64,000 nt of DNA, taken from Lachnospiraceae bacterium (GTDB lineage Bacteria; Bacillota; Clostridia; Lachnospirales; Lachnospiraceae). Position 1 is the stretch's first letter, and each line of letters starts with the position of its first letter. Positions 8,475 through 19,500 of the stretch are shown here, piece by piece. The notes beneath the pieces were generated by a model. That model was given only the letters and a program-made list of their open reading frames with translations. It was not told where the DNA came from and ran no database searches. The position numbers and the translations under genes were made by a program. The DNA lies in contig JAFYAS010000005.1 in the NCBI GenBank assembly GCA_017540605.1, forward strand, positions 1 through 64,000. Reading direction: 5' to 3'.

Positions 8475-9305
8475 TTATTCTTCCTCTTCCTCCGAAATAT
8501 CCGGAACCTTCCCCGTTTTTAAGCTTATATAGCCTTCTGTCAGATATCCCCAAGCATAGGAGCCCATATATTCTCCGCACCAGGACTTCCATGCATCTAC
8601 ATCTCCGTCTAAAAAGTCGAAAAGATCACACTCAAAGCATTCGGGAACTATCCTTAGCTTTCCGCTATTCATCTCGAATACCTCGCTGATACCATAGTCA
8701 CTTAATGTCTGCTTTAGGGATCTCACTACCACATCGAACTGCTTTTGCATATCACGGGTGTAGTCCTCATTCTCATACAAGGCAGCATAGGCCTCCCGCC
8801 TTGAAACAGTGGCTCCCCTTCTGTCCACCAAAAAGGCCAAAAGCTCCTTTGCCTTTGATCTTGAAAATGATACAGTCTCTCCGTCAACAAACACTTCAAA
8901 ATATCCAAAGGTCTTCACTCTGATATGAGGTGTCTGTTTTTGAGTATTCTTCAAATCCATGGCAAATCTTATCTCGTCGTGAAGCTTTGCCTTTTCCACA
9001 GGCTTCATAAGGTATCCCGAAGCATGTATGGCAAATGCTTCTATGGCAAATTCAGAATAGCCGGTCACAAATATGATCTTGATGGCAGGAAGTCTCTCCA
9101 TGAGTCTCTCTGCCAGAACAAGACCGCTCATGTCCGGCATATCTATATCTACAACAGCCAGATCAGCACCATAGTGGACGGCATATTTCAAGGCTTCGAT
9201 TGACGAGGTAAAGCCCTTCACCTCATCAATCTCCTCCATCTCCTCACACATGGATACAACTAGTCCAAGTATCAGCTGTTCATCATCTACGCATATCACG
9301 TTCAT
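8475..9305 (-). CDS. Response regulator with SARP/BTAD-like output domain
   Basis: Residues 1-115 form a receiver domain with acidic pocket Asp7/Asp8, phosphoacceptor Asp53 in VVDIDMPDMSG, Thr81 and Lys101 (YLMKPV). Residues about 125-205 (IRVKTFGYFEVFVDG, then LLAFLVDRRGATVSRREAYA) match the winged helix that starts SARP-type activators. A short acidic C-terminal part resembles a reduced BTAD domain. SARPs bind heptameric direct repeats at 11-bp period just upstream of the -10, which is the architecture found before the surrounding giant-gene operons. I therefore infer that this protein activates them. The protein ends in five glutamates. It is transcribed first, before the kinase. Confidence 0.88.
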   Translation of the reverse strand: MNVICVDDEQLILGLVVSMCEEMEEIDEVKGFTSSIEALKYAVHYGADLAVVDIDMPDMSGLVLAERLMERLPAIKIIFVTGYSEFAIEAFAIHASGYLMKPVEKAKLHDEIRFAMDLKNTQKQTPHIRVKTFGYFEVFVDGETVSFSRSKAKELLAFLVDRRGATVSRREAYAALYENEDYTRDMQKQFDVVVRSLKQTLSDYGISEVFEMNSGKLRIVPECFECDLFDFLDGDVDAWKSWCGEYMGSYAWGYLTEGYISLKTGKVPDISEEEEE

Positions 9306-9351
9306 ATTATAAGCCTAAATGTTCCTTTCAGTTTTAGAAATCAGCATTAAC

Positions 9352-9380
9352 AGTATAGCCGATATTTATCGTGTATGCAA
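9352..9380 (-). promoter_or_regulatory. Housekeeping promoter of the two-component operon
   Basis: TTGCAT (9375-9380) and TATACT (9352-9357) are separated by 17 bp on the minus strand, with no heptamer repeats. The regulator pair therefore appears constitutive rather than autoregulated from this promoter. No strong terminator separates it from the 9390 gene, so read-through from that giant gene could add feedback. Confidence 0.7.
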
Positions 9381-9389
9381 TTACTATAT

Positions 9390-12300
9390 TTACTTTTTCT
9401 TTGCCTGATTTTTAGCCTGCTGCTTTGCCAAACGCTCAGCTGCCTTTCTCTCAGCAACCTTTCGTCTGTCAAGCTCCTTCTTCCTGTCTGTTGCATGCTT
9501 ATTCTCAAGCTCTTTTCTGAACTTGGCAAGGTTCTTTATTATCTCCTTCTCGCTTACATTCGCTTTAAGCTTTGAAGAGAGCTTACCTACCTGCTCGTTA
9601 AGCTTATTTACTCCATCCTTGGTACGAAGTCTTGATGTGAACTGTACAAGGGGAGTTCTAAGTACATTCTTTCTTACATCTATCTTGGTGGCAACCTCTG
9701 AAGCATCCAGACCATTATTCATAAGATTGGCAAGATCTTGTTCACCTTCCCGCTCGATCAGCTTTGTCTGTGGATTGTCCTCAAGATTCTCTTCACGGAG
9801 CTTATTGTAGGTTGCTGTGATAAAATGCTGCCTTACGATTGAATTGATGCAGGCCTTCCTCTCGTCCTCAGATAAAGGCTTCTTATCACGGGCAGCAATA
9901 TTAAGCTTTAACTCTGCCTGATAAGCCAAATCCATATAATTCTTAAGTCTTAAATTATCGTCTACAAAATCCATGGTATCCTTGCCAAGCTTTTGCTCAA
10001 TGGCACGATACAGATTCTTGTCCTTTTTAGCAAAATCTATTGTCTTCTTAAGCATTCCCACGCTGTAGGCAAAATTGCCGTCGTCAGGATAGCTTATCTT
10101 CGAAATAGCCAATATCTCCTTATTCATTTCCTTGATACCCTTGGAAAGAATATCAACGAGCTTTGTATTGTCTCCACCCTTATATGCCTCAAAGGCTTCC
10201 TTGGCCTTGTCCTTTGCAGGAACAACAGTATATTCAAGGAAATCTCTTGCCATATTTCCTCTTGGCTTGGGCATGGCCATATCAAGTGTAAACATGGTCC
10301 TGCTGGACGCATACCAATCCTCGTAGGTAATATAATTCTCGTGGAAAGGATGCTTCGCCCTATATCGATCCTCATTTATAGCATGTGGATCATAGGCAAC
10401 AGAAAATGCTACAACAGCAAAATCATTACTTGATACACCCTTTATATCTACAGGGGTTAGCATACGGTCAAATTCTTCCTTGGTGTACATCTTTGCGTCA
10501 TTATCACCGGGAAGTTTGCAATGCTCTATGATAAATTGAGGATTCGTACCGTAATAGTTCAATATCTGATCTACACCCCTATCATAGGGCTGCATAGCAT
10601 AATAGTAATACTCTTCATTTGATGTGACAATCCTTCCGGCCTCCATCTCCTGTCTGCAAACATCTGCGCCTCTCTCACGATTAGTCCTGATGCTACCAAT
10701 CTTCTTCGCCATGTTTTCGCAGTATGTAGCAAGATTTGCTGCAGCTTCATAACGCTTTTTACCCATGCCGGTACCGGGTGTCCAGGAAGTAAGCTTTGCA
10801 GAAAGCTTCTCATTCTCGTCTCTCTTCATATTGCTGACTGCGAATGCGATGTCACGCTCGTTAAGACCCTTTGCGGCAAGCTTTACTCTCATATCAGCTT
10901 CCTTCGCCGTCTTGGTTGCCTCATTCTTCTCTGTCATCTCATCCTTGTATTCGCGGATCTTAGCTGCATTGTAAGCCTTGGCCAGTGCTGCTACATCCTC
11001 GAAAAGCTTCTTATGATCGTGGGCCTCACCACCATCGTTTAATATGAAGGCTTTATCTCTGTTATTCTTTAATTCGTTTATAACCTCTAAGGTCTTCTCC
11101 TTTAACACACGCATCTCATCTGTGTCGGTGTGGCTTTTAAGTCTTACGCTATGCTGAGCAGAAAGTCCCTCATAGCACTCTGTTAAGAGATTGATCATCT
11201 CTACACGGTCTCTCTCATCAGGATCAACGATACAAATGCTTACTTCATTATCCTTGAGCTTGTCAAAATTCGCTCTATAACCACTGCCATCATTAGGAGA
11301 AGTCTTTTTATGTGCCTCATAGATAGGCTTGATCTTCTTTATGAGATTCTTTCTGTCCGCCTTGTTGTCAATATGAGCATTAAGTATTTCCTCATATCTT
11401 GCCTTAAGCTGATCATACTTATCAGGACGAAGCTGATTCTGAACCTTGGAAACCTCTAAATTCTTCATCATCTCGTGTACAGTCTCAAGAAGAGGAAGAT
11501 CCTCCGGCGACCAGCCAAGCTCTAAGGCCTTGATATCCCTATTGATCTTATCAAGTCTTGCTTTTCCGTATCTTACTCCGGCCCAATCCATGGTAAGAGC
11601 CTCTTTTCTTCCGGTAAAAGGTGCAAAGTCCCAGGCATCTCCTTCATACTGAATGGAATTGATCTCTTCAAAGAAGGCCTTCTGTCTCTTAAGATGATCA
11701 TAGGTGAATTTCTTATAATCCTTCTCATCTTTTAAGGAAATCTTACCCTGTGCCTTGGCCTTTATGAAGGGCAGCTGGATCTCAGAAACATATTTCTGAA
11801 CATCCTCAAGCTGATCGATGAATTTATGCTTTCTCATAAATTCCTCATATTTATTAAGATTTATCTCGTATGATACCGGTTTATTCTGGGCGTTTCTTTC
11901 CTTTACTACCTTGGCAGAAGGGAAATTCACAAAGGTCATCTGTGAACAATGTTCAAAGTTTCCATCTACGCCAACCTTCTTTACAAACTCATGATCACCG
12001 TTTGTAAACATCTTAAGGTTCTTTAACCATAGCTCTGAAGCTCTTCTTCTCATAGAGTCTTCAGGCATTTCCTTGGTATACTTTTCTACAGCAACAACAA
12101 CCTTCTTAAGGGCCTCGCCATATGTAAGCAGGCTATCTGCATCCATGGTATTTTTCGGATTCGCAGGAGGCAGCTCAGATAACTTTTGCAAAGCATCCAA
12201 GCAAAGCTTATCGATCTCAGGAGCGTGTTCGCCAAAAATATCTGCCATGGCAGCCAATGAGCTGACAGTGAATCCCTGAACATCCTCCTTTACAAATGTT

Positions 12301-13406
12301 CCGTTAAAGAATACGGGAGCCTCTAAATCAACGTAGGCAACATTCTTGTTTATCTCATAAGGGATTAAATACTTTGTGTTAAAGGAATCAATTATGGTAT
12401 CAACCGCTGCCGGCATACTGGCTGTTCCCTCAGGCTCACCCACTTGATGAACCCACTCCGTAATATTACCGGTTTTAGGCTCTCCATCCAAATTTCTTGA
12501 TTCATCAGCGAGCTTTGTTGCCTGTTCTTCATTATATCCCTGCTCTTTAAAATAATCGACCTTTGCATGTTTTTTTATGAGGGAGAAATTTAATGTCGCC
12601 GCATACCGCCTCATTTCGTCTATTCCATCTTTTTCCGTCGACTTGAGATAATCCTTTTTTAATCTGGCCAGATAGAAATCCTTAGCCTTCATATCGTCTG
12701 TATATGGCTCTCCGTTGGTAGCACTAATTTTTTCATTCTCATCAGCGACTCCAATCTTTTCAAGGAACTCCTTCATGGTTGTCTTTTTGGTTATTCCCAG
12801 GGTATTATTAATTAATGGAACATTTCTCTTTTCATCTTCTGTACCCAAGGTAATGATTCCAAGCATATCCTTATAGACATAATTCTCATAAAAGTTTATT
12901 CCCCTCGTCCTGACAGCATATTCTGCCTTCCTTTTCCTATGTGGGTCATCCTCCGGAAACCTTTTAACTTCCTCTTCTATCTCCTTATTAATCTTATTGG
13001 CAAACTCTGCTCTCCTTCTTCCGATGGCATGATTGACCTGTTTTAACATATTATAATCGCACTCTTTTACCAGATATTCATCAGAAAAATCGTTGTTTAT
13101 AGCCTTGAATCTTTCCCACTCCTCCTTGGAGAGCTGATCTTTTCTCTCATACTTCAAAGCATAAATATAGACAGACAGGTCAAAAAGGAAGTTTACCCTC
13201 TCTTCAGGAGTTTTTGTAGCAAGGTACATCTCCTCCATACGGTCTGCTTTTTGTTTAGCGTTTAATTTGGGGAAACCATTGGGAAAGTAGTATTCCCCGA
13301 ATTTTACCGCTTTATTTCCTTCTATGGCCGGGCCTACATGAGCTCCCGCTTTTGCGTCTTCGCCTGCTTCTACAGCTATTTCATCTTCATTCTCTAATTC
13401 TCTCAT
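9390..13406 (-). CDS. Giant modular protein, module A + B (1338 residues)
   Basis: I do not recognise a known family. It is paralogous over most of its length to the 16574 gene and, from about residue 360, to the 35984 gene. Module A spans about residues 50-325 (PEDDPHRKRKAEYAVR at 151, GNITEWVHQVGEPEG at 313). Module B spans about 360-1300, with FGEHAPEID (391), KHKFIDQLEDVQKYVSE (526), GWSPED (631), TDTDEMR (760), WTPGTGMGKKRYE (875), YYGTNP (951) and RTMFTLDMAM. The tail is Lys/Ala-rich. No signal peptide, membrane segment or catalytic motif is evident. The N-terminus MRELENEDE resembles the acidic start of five other array members. GGAGG precedes the ATG. It is monocistronic with a three-heptamer SARP-type promoter. 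Confidence 0.85.
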   Translation of the reverse strand: MRELENEDEIAVEAGEDAKAGAHVGPAIEGNKAVKFGEYYFPNGFPKLNAKQKADRMEEMYLATKTPEERVNFLFDLSVYIYALKYERKDQLSKEEWERFKAINNDFSDEYLVKECDYNMLKQVNHAIGRRRAEFANKINKEIEEEVKRFPEDDPHRKRKAEYAVRTRGINFYENYVYKDMLGIITLGTEDEKRNVPLINNTLGITKKTTMKEFLEKIGVADENEKISATNGEPYTDDMKAKDFYLARLKKDYLKSTEKDGIDEMRRYAATLNFSLIKKHAKVDYFKEQGYNEEQATKLADESRNLDGEPKTGNITEWVHQVGEPEGTASMPAAVDTIIDSFNTKYLIPYEINKNVAYVDLEAPVFFNGTFVKEDVQGFTVSSLAAMADIFGEHAPEIDKLCLDALQKLSELPPANPKNTMDADSLLTYGEALKKVVVAVEKYTKEMPEDSMRRRASELWLKNLKMFTNGDHEFVKKVGVDGNFEHCSQMTFVNFPSAKVVKERNAQNKPVSYEINLNKYEEFMRKHKFIDQLEDVQKYVSEIQLPFIKAKAQGKISLKDEKDYKKFTYDHLKRQKAFFEEINSIQYEGDAWDFAPFTGRKEALTMDWAGVRYGKARLDKINRDIKALELGWSPEDLPLLETVHEMMKNLEVSKVQNQLRPDKYDQLKARYEEILNAHIDNKADRKNLIKKIKPIYEAHKKTSPNDGSGYRANFDKLKDNEVSICIVDPDERDRVEMINLLTECYEGLSAQHSVRLKSHTDTDEMRVLKEKTLEVINELKNNRDKAFILNDGGEAHDHKKLFEDVAALAKAYNAAKIREYKDEMTEKNEATKTAKEADMRVKLAAKGLNERDIAFAVSNMKRDENEKLSAKLTSWTPGTGMGKKRYEAAANLATYCENMAKKIGSIRTNRERGADVCRQEMEAGRIVTSNEEYYYYAMQPYDRGVDQILNYYGTNPQFIIEHCKLPGDNDAKMYTKEEFDRMLTPVDIKGVSSNDFAVVAFSVAYDPHAINEDRYRAKHPFHENYITYEDWYASSRTMFTLDMAMPKPRGNMARDFLEYTVVPAKDKAKEAFEAYKGGDNTKLVDILSKGIKEMNKEILAISKISYPDDGNFAYSVGMLKKTIDFAKKDKNLYRAIEQKLGKDTMDFVDDNLRLKNYMDLAYQAELKLNIAARDKKPLSEDERKACINSIVRQHFITATYNKLREENLEDNPQTKLIEREGEQDLANLMNNGLDASEVATKIDVRKNVLRTPLVQFTSRLRTKDGVNKLNEQVGKLSSKLKANVSEKEIIKNLAKFRKELENKHATDRKKELDRRKVAERKAAERLAKQQAKNQAKKK

Positions 13407-13470
13407 TCTCTTAACCTCCTAAATAAGTTAAAACATTACAGGTTAGCCCTGTTTCACATAATCTGAGGCC

Positions 13471-13516
13471 ATTCTATCACAGAGTCCGCAACGAAAGCGC
13501 AACAAAACTGCAACAC
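13471..13516 (-). promoter_or_regulatory. SARP-type promoter with three heptamers (9390 gene)
   Basis: On the minus strand GTGTTGC (13510-13516), TTGTTGC (13499-13505) and TCGTTGC (13488-13494) repeat at exactly 11 bp, then 11 bp, then TAGAAT (13471-13476) preceded by TGA. It is one of two sites with a third heptamer. Confidence 0.78.
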
Positions 13517-13546
13517 CCCCGAAATATTGTTTTATTTCAAGGGTGT
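13513..13546 (-). terminator. Hairpin after the 13552 gene, overlapping the next promoter
   Basis: A 14-bp stem including two G-T pairs (ACACCCTTGAAATA against TATTTCGGGGGTGT) starts 5 bp after the stop codon. It is followed by TGCAGTTTTG rather than a clean T-run, so termination may be partial. Its second arm overlaps the first heptamer at 13510-13516. Confidence 0.6.
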
Positions 13547-13551
13547 GTATA

Positions 13552-16500
13552 TTATTTTGCGTTGTTCATTGAATTTTGTGGCTGATCGTTCTTCTTTACC
13601 TGAGCCTTCTTTGGAGCACGTTTCATCTCCTTGGCTTTTTGAAGCTCCTGATGTTGTTTTGCACTCTTTTTTATAAGATTTTTCATACTTACAGGATCCT
13701 TCACCAGATCTGCAATGCTCTTTGGATTCGCGAATTTACCGGGAGAGATCTTTGACTTAAGAGTTTCCAGGAACATAGGATTCTTGATCATCTTCTTTGA
13801 ATATGCCTCAAGAGTCATCTCCTTGCCGGTCTTCTCATCTATAGGTGGATTGCCTCCTGCATTCCTGTAAAGCTGACCGAACAAAGCGTAAGCCGAATCC
13901 TTCAGGTATTCGCTGGTCTTGGTATAGGTCTTTGTCTCAAGCCTTTTTATAGCGGCGTCAGTCTTTTTTAGGAATCTGACATTCTCCGCCTCCATCTTGA
14001 TCTTCTCCTCTGTAGGGAAACCGTTTAGGATCACCTTGCCCTTCTCGAAATCCATCTTCGCTGTAACAGATTTAGCAAGGGAACCATCAGCGAATTTGGT
14101 GGTAATATCACGGGTAAGCTTTGGATCATTCTTCATAAATCGAAGCTTGCTCTCCACTGCCTCGTCCACACTTGCATTGGTTAAGGCAAGCTCATTTCTC
14201 TTGGCCTGATCATAATATTCGGTGATAAGCTTATCGCCCTTCTCTGCCATGGCTTTCCCTAAACTGTGAAGACAATTCTCTATGACGATACTTCCGCCAA
14301 GGACATGGCTTAAATGCTCACTTAGATCTGACTGAGCCGTAACAGACTTTATTCCGGCATCCTTCATGGTCTCTACAACACCTACGATATCCGAAAGAGG
14401 TGTCCAGACCGGCTTGATATCCGTGTACTTCTTTACATTAGGATCCTTGGTCTTGGCATATTCCGTGATCTCATTCTTACAATTTGCCATCTCCTGATCA
14501 CAATCTGAAAGATGATACTGTAATCGCATAAGCCTTGCAAAGTCCTTGTTCTTGAAGAGATCAGGATCATTGAGATCGATACCGTCGAGCTTATCATTCA
14601 TGATCTTTTCTCCTGCCCTCATGCCGTCATACATGATCTTTGCGATGTCTTTCTGATCCTCGGGCTGCTGTCTTATCATCTTCGTAGATATCTCATCATA
14701 AAGCTTTTCCTTTTCCTTGGTAAGCTTGGTGGGATCCATGATATCCTCAAAGCTGTATTCTCCGGAAGCCAGCATAGCCAAAATACCTACCGTTTCTCCG
14801 GCAGATCTCTTAAGATGATAGCCCTTGTTAAAGGTTATCTTCCGCTTTGCGGGAGCTCTATGGAAGGGACTTAATCTTCCAAGCTGATCCAGCTCATCAT
14901 ATGCCCCGAATCTCTCAGAAAAGAGCTCTGCAGTCTTTTCCTTTTTCATTTCATTTATGGCGCTATCCATAAAAGCGACATTGGGGATCAGATTCCTTCT
15001 AAGCTCCTTTACACCTTTTACACGGGCTTTTGCATAAGGGGAATTGATATCCTTCTTGTTGTCAAGATACTTCTCGGCAAGAGCATCAACCTCTTTTGCA
15101 AGCTTGGTGTAATTCTTGGCATCAGCCTCGCTTAGATAGCTTCCTGTCTTTGCGAACTTATCTGCCATCCCCTTTAGCTTTTTTAGCTTATCAAGCATGT
15201 TCTTGTAATTGTTATTCTTTGATCCACCCCAGGTATTATTGCCATCGATCAATTTATACATATCATCGATCAGCTTGGCATTCTTTTTCATGGAAGCAGG
15301 ATCAAGTCTTTCTATAGCCTTGCCATCTGCCTCGTCGAGATAATGCTCATCCGACTGAAATGCTCTTTCCAAGGCCGCATTGGCATAGCGCTTATTCTCT
15401 TTTTCAACTATATCCTTGTATTTATCATTTATGGGCTTTGACTCATTGGGAAGCTTGACATCCTTGAAACGATCTATACCTTTTCTAAGATTTACATCCA
15501 CATCGTTCATTCCGTCAACCATCTCATCCGAAGTCGTGGCATCTACGAGCTTCTTGTATTCCTCGCTTTCCCTAATGACAGGAAGATAAAGCTCCTTTAG
15601 TCTTTGTACACCGTCAGGCTTTGACATGATCACATCGAAATCAGATATCTCATGAATCTTCATGAATTCCCTGTTGGCTATTCTAAGCTTATGGATAGCC
15701 GGATCCAATGAAATTCCAAAATTCTCAGCATTGTCAAGCCCAAGTCTTCTTGCCGCATCAGCTAAGTAATCGTCAGACTTATTGCCTCGAAGTGTCGCTT
15801 GACGACCCATCATACTCTTTACCATATGGGCAAAGATCACTTCCTCGGCAAGACTTCCCTTCTCCTCGGGTGAAAGCTTATCAGCATCAACCACCAGCTT
15901 TCTTCTCTTATCCTCAGCCGCCAAGGAAACCTTAAATTGATTGACAACAGATTGAGCAACAATACCTGTGATCTCATTGTGTCCCGGAGCCTTGGGGAAA
16001 AGTCCAAACTGATTCTTTTCAAGCAATTCGTCATATAGCAACCCAAAGGCCTGGACGGTATTAGGGCGAGCTCCCGGATTCATTCCCGCAACATTTGGTG
16101 ACGTCCCATCGAAGAAGAACTGCATATACTGTTTTACCTTCTCAGGCTTGTTCTCGGCAAATTCCTTAAGAGCCTGCCTTGCTTCCTTCTTCGCTTCAAG
16201 AAGTATGGGGGAAAAATAAGCCATTCTCTTGTCACCATCCGGAACATCCTGAACAACATGAGACCAGTTCATCTCCAGCATATCTCCGGAAGGAGTTGAT
16301 GTACTGATATCATCCTTCATTCGCTCAGGATTCATGAATGCACCGATAAAAACCGCCATAACGGTCTTCTCGTCAAGCCCCTCAGGAACCTCAAGAACTA
16401 TATCATCAAATTCCTTTTTCATCTCCGGAGTAAGAGCTATAGTATCAGGCATCTTTCCGGAGATCCCGAACATAGACTCCATGTTGTTTTTAAAGTTCTC

Positions 16501-16557
16501 TATATGTTCTTTATTAGTATTCAGTTCTTTTAAATAATCTTCCACAAGCTTGCTCAT
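13552..16557 (-). CDS. Giant modular protein, module C + D family (1001 residues)
   Basis: This is a paralogue of the 25135 and 48620 genes and is otherwise unrecognised. A shared N-terminal region contains MAVFIGAFMNPERM.DDIS.S(T/S)P.GD. The middle has GGSKNNNYKNML and the helical segment LAEKYLDNKKDINSPYAKAR (module C). Then comes module D, with RSAGETVGILAMLASGEYSF followed by EDIMD. The last ~130 residues share YLKDSAYALFGQLYR.AGG and KNPMFLETLKS with the paralogues. The tail is basic and Asn/Gln-rich (KNDQPQNSMNNAK). There is no signal peptide, membrane segment or enzyme motif. It is the last gene of the five-gene operon starting at 24742, 16 bp after the 16574 gene. AAAGGAAG precedes the start. 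Confidence 0.85.
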   Translation of the reverse strand: MSKLVEDYLKELNTNKEHIENFKNNMESMFGISGKMPDTIALTPEMKKEFDDIVLEVPEGLDEKTVMAVFIGAFMNPERMKDDISTSTPSGDMLEMNWSHVVQDVPDGDKRMAYFSPILLEAKKEARQALKEFAENKPEKVKQYMQFFFDGTSPNVAGMNPGARPNTVQAFGLLYDELLEKNQFGLFPKAPGHNEITGIVAQSVVNQFKVSLAAEDKRRKLVVDADKLSPEEKGSLAEEVIFAHMVKSMMGRQATLRGNKSDDYLADAARRLGLDNAENFGISLDPAIHKLRIANREFMKIHEISDFDVIMSKPDGVQRLKELYLPVIRESEEYKKLVDATTSDEMVDGMNDVDVNLRKGIDRFKDVKLPNESKPINDKYKDIVEKENKRYANAALERAFQSDEHYLDEADGKAIERLDPASMKKNAKLIDDMYKLIDGNNTWGGSKNNNYKNMLDKLKKLKGMADKFAKTGSYLSEADAKNYTKLAKEVDALAEKYLDNKKDINSPYAKARVKGVKELRRNLIPNVAFMDSAINEMKKEKTAELFSERFGAYDELDQLGRLSPFHRAPAKRKITFNKGYHLKRSAGETVGILAMLASGEYSFEDIMDPTKLTKEKEKLYDEISTKMIRQQPEDQKDIAKIMYDGMRAGEKIMNDKLDGIDLNDPDLFKNKDFARLMRLQYHLSDCDQEMANCKNEITEYAKTKDPNVKKYTDIKPVWTPLSDIVGVVETMKDAGIKSVTAQSDLSEHLSHVLGGSIVIENCLHSLGKAMAEKGDKLITEYYDQAKRNELALTNASVDEAVESKLRFMKNDPKLTRDITTKFADGSLAKSVTAKMDFEKGKVILNGFPTEEKIKMEAENVRFLKKTDAAIKRLETKTYTKTSEYLKDSAYALFGQLYRNAGGNPPIDEKTGKEMTLEAYSKKMIKNPMFLETLKSKISPGKFANPKSIADLVKDPVSMKNLIKKSAKQHQELQKAKEMKRAPKKAQVKKNDQPQNSMNNAK

Positions 16558-16573
16558 AATACTCTTCCTTTAA

Positions 16574-19500
16574 CTATTGATGCTTTACTTTAGCTCTTCC
16601 ACCATTTTGCTTTGCAAGGCGCTCTGCCTGCTTTCTGCTTTCGACTTCTCGTCTTTGGAGTTCTTTGGCTCTTTCCTTCTTGTAATTGTCCTCCATAGCC
16701 TTTTTGTAGTCATCAAGGGACTTCAAAAGATCCTTCTCGAAGACATTTACTTTTATCTTTGAGGTGTACTTTGCCACTGTATCATCAAGCTTTTTCATAC
16801 CCTTGTCAGTCCTGAGTCTCGTAGTGATCTGAGGGATGGGCTGACGGAGACTGTATTTAACGCAATCCATCTTATTCTGGATCTCATCGGGAGTATGCCC
16901 GGTCTTACCTATTTCCCGGTATTCCTTTTCTGTTTCAGCCTCCATCTGCTTGTTAACAGGACTATCCTCCACATTCTCTATTCTTACCTTGTTGTGGAAG
17001 GTTGTGATGAAATGCTCTCTCACTATTGCCTTGACGCAGTTTTTCTTGACCTCCTCAGACAAGTGATGCTTGTCACGAACAGCCTGCTCAAGTGTAGCCT
17101 TTGCCGCATAAGCCTCATCAACAAAGCCTTTGAGTCTTAATACATCATTTACCTCATCAAAGGCATCCTTGCCAAGCTTTTGATATACGGCACTGTAAAG
17201 CTTTTGATCTCTGGTCACAAAATCCATAGTCTTTTTAAGCATTCCCGCCAGATAATTGAAATTACCGCTTTCAGGGAAGGTCATGGTATCATTATGAAGG
17301 GCATCAGCAGTGATCTCCTTTATACCCTTGACCATGATATCCGTAAGCTTTTTCATATCGCCCTTTTGATATGCCTCAATAGCATCCTTGGCATCGTTTC
17401 TTGCCGAGTTCACGGTAAATGAGAAGAACTTTTCCACCATATTGGCTCTTGGAGTCTTCATTGCCATATCGAGAGTGTACATCGTCCTGTTGCAGCAAAC
17501 CATATCCCTGTGAGAAATAAAATCTTCATGGTAATCGTGAAGTTTCTTGTATGAAGCAACATCTATCTTCTCATGATCCATGACCGAAGAAAATGCAACA
17601 ACAGCGAAATCCTCATTGGATATGCCCTTAATATCAATAGGCTTTACATTCTCCAAAAAATTCTCCTTAGTATACATCTTTGCCTGATCACCGGGCATTC
17701 TGCAGTGTTCGGGAACAAATGCAGGATTGATACCATAATAATTGATGATCTGATCCACGCCTCTCTCATAGGGGAATCTTGCAAAATACTCAAACTCAGT
17801 ATCATGCTTTATCTGATATCCGGCATTCTTTACCTCCTCAATGACAGCCGTACCTCTCTCTCTTGCAATCTTTAAGTTCTTAAGCTCCTTGGAATAAGAA
17901 AGAGCTCTATCAGCAAGAGACTTTGCGGAAGCATATCTTCTCTTACCCATGGTTGTAGAGGGAGTCCAATCCTTTAGCTTTTTAGCGAGCTTTTCACGCT
18001 CCGCACGATCCATGATGGTTATATCTTCATTGATCTTTCTGTTCTTTTGATTTGCGTTTAAATCGGTTGCATTGACCTTCGCTCTGATATCAGCCTCTTT
18101 TGCTGCTCTTGTTTCATTGAACTTTGCCTCTTCCTTCTGCTTATAAGACTTTATCTTTTCACCGGCATAGGTCTTTGCCAGATTGGAGATCTCTTCAAGA
18201 AGGCCGGAAAATTGCTGATTCTCCGCAATATTGACATTTCTTTGAGTCTTAAGTGCCTCTATGGTAGTTTGTACCTTTTCCTTTAACAGACGCATCTCGT
18301 CTGTATCTCGATGCTTTTTAAGACTTCCGGTGTGCTGGGCCGACAGCTCCTCATAGGACTCCTCAAGCAAATGTATGATATCAACTCTCATCCTCTCATC
18401 AGGATCAAGATGAACCACCATAGGTGAATTGTTCTTTAGCTTGTCAAAAGCCGTCAAGTATTTTTCGCTGCCCTGTCGTCCAAGCTTTTTATATGCCTTA
18501 TAGATGGGATTTAAGCTATCGATAAGCTTTTTCCTGTCAGAATTCTCATCGATAAAGCCCTCTTTAAACTGATCATGTATAGCCTTTATCCGCTCATACT
18601 CCTCAGGTCTCACATTCCCATCATTCTTTTCCATTTCTATTTCATGCATGATGATCTCTACTGTTTCGATCAAAGGCATATCCTCAGGAGACCAGCCATG
18701 CTCTAAAGCCTTTATTTGACTATCGATCCTCTTCTTTCTTGTACTACCGTATCGTTGTCCTCCCCAATCTACGCTAATAGCGCTCGGGTGTCCCGCAAAG
18801 GGCTGAATAGTCAGGATCTCACCTTCCTCCTTGATACTACAAAGCTCTTCGAAGTTCTTTTGCTGTTTCTTCAGATACTCATAGGTTGCCTTTTTGAAAT
18901 CCTTCTGTACCTTAAGATCTGCCTTAAGCTCTGCTTTAGCCTTAAGGAAAGGTATATGAACCTCACTGACGAATTTTTGCTTATCCTCCATCTGCTCAAG
19001 GAATCTGTGCTTTGACATGATCTCTTCATACTTATCAAAATCACACTTATATGTGTCAGGACTGCCGGTCTCCGGATTTCTCTTGTCAACCACCATAGGA
19101 ACAGGGTAGGACATAAAGGTTCCTGCACTATAATCTGTTATAGTCTTATCACCGGCTGCCTTTTCAAGGAACTCAAAATCGCCGTTTGCAAACATATCAA
19201 CCTGCCTAAGAAACATATCCACAGTTCTTCTTCTGTATGTATCCTTTGGCATTTCATCTCTTAGCTTCTTGATATAATCAGTCAGTTCTCTGACATATCC
19301 CCCTGCGGCTAAGGTCTCCACACTGTCAAGAGGAGCATAATAATCCTTTGATCTTAAAGCATTGATCTTTTCTTTAAATTCTCGATTTTTTTCTTCAACT
19401 TCTTCGGTATGCTCTCCGAAAATCTCAGCAATACCGGGCACACATGATGAAATAAAAGTTGCAATATCATACTTAGAGCAGGTACAGTTAAATATCACAG

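Noticed and set aside
10730..10790. PGTGMGKKR in the 9390 protein resembles a P-loop (Walker A).
   Set aside because: It lacks the Ser/Thr after the lysine, and the paralogues read PSTTMGKRR and PGTKMGQTR at the same place, so nucleotide binding is not supported.
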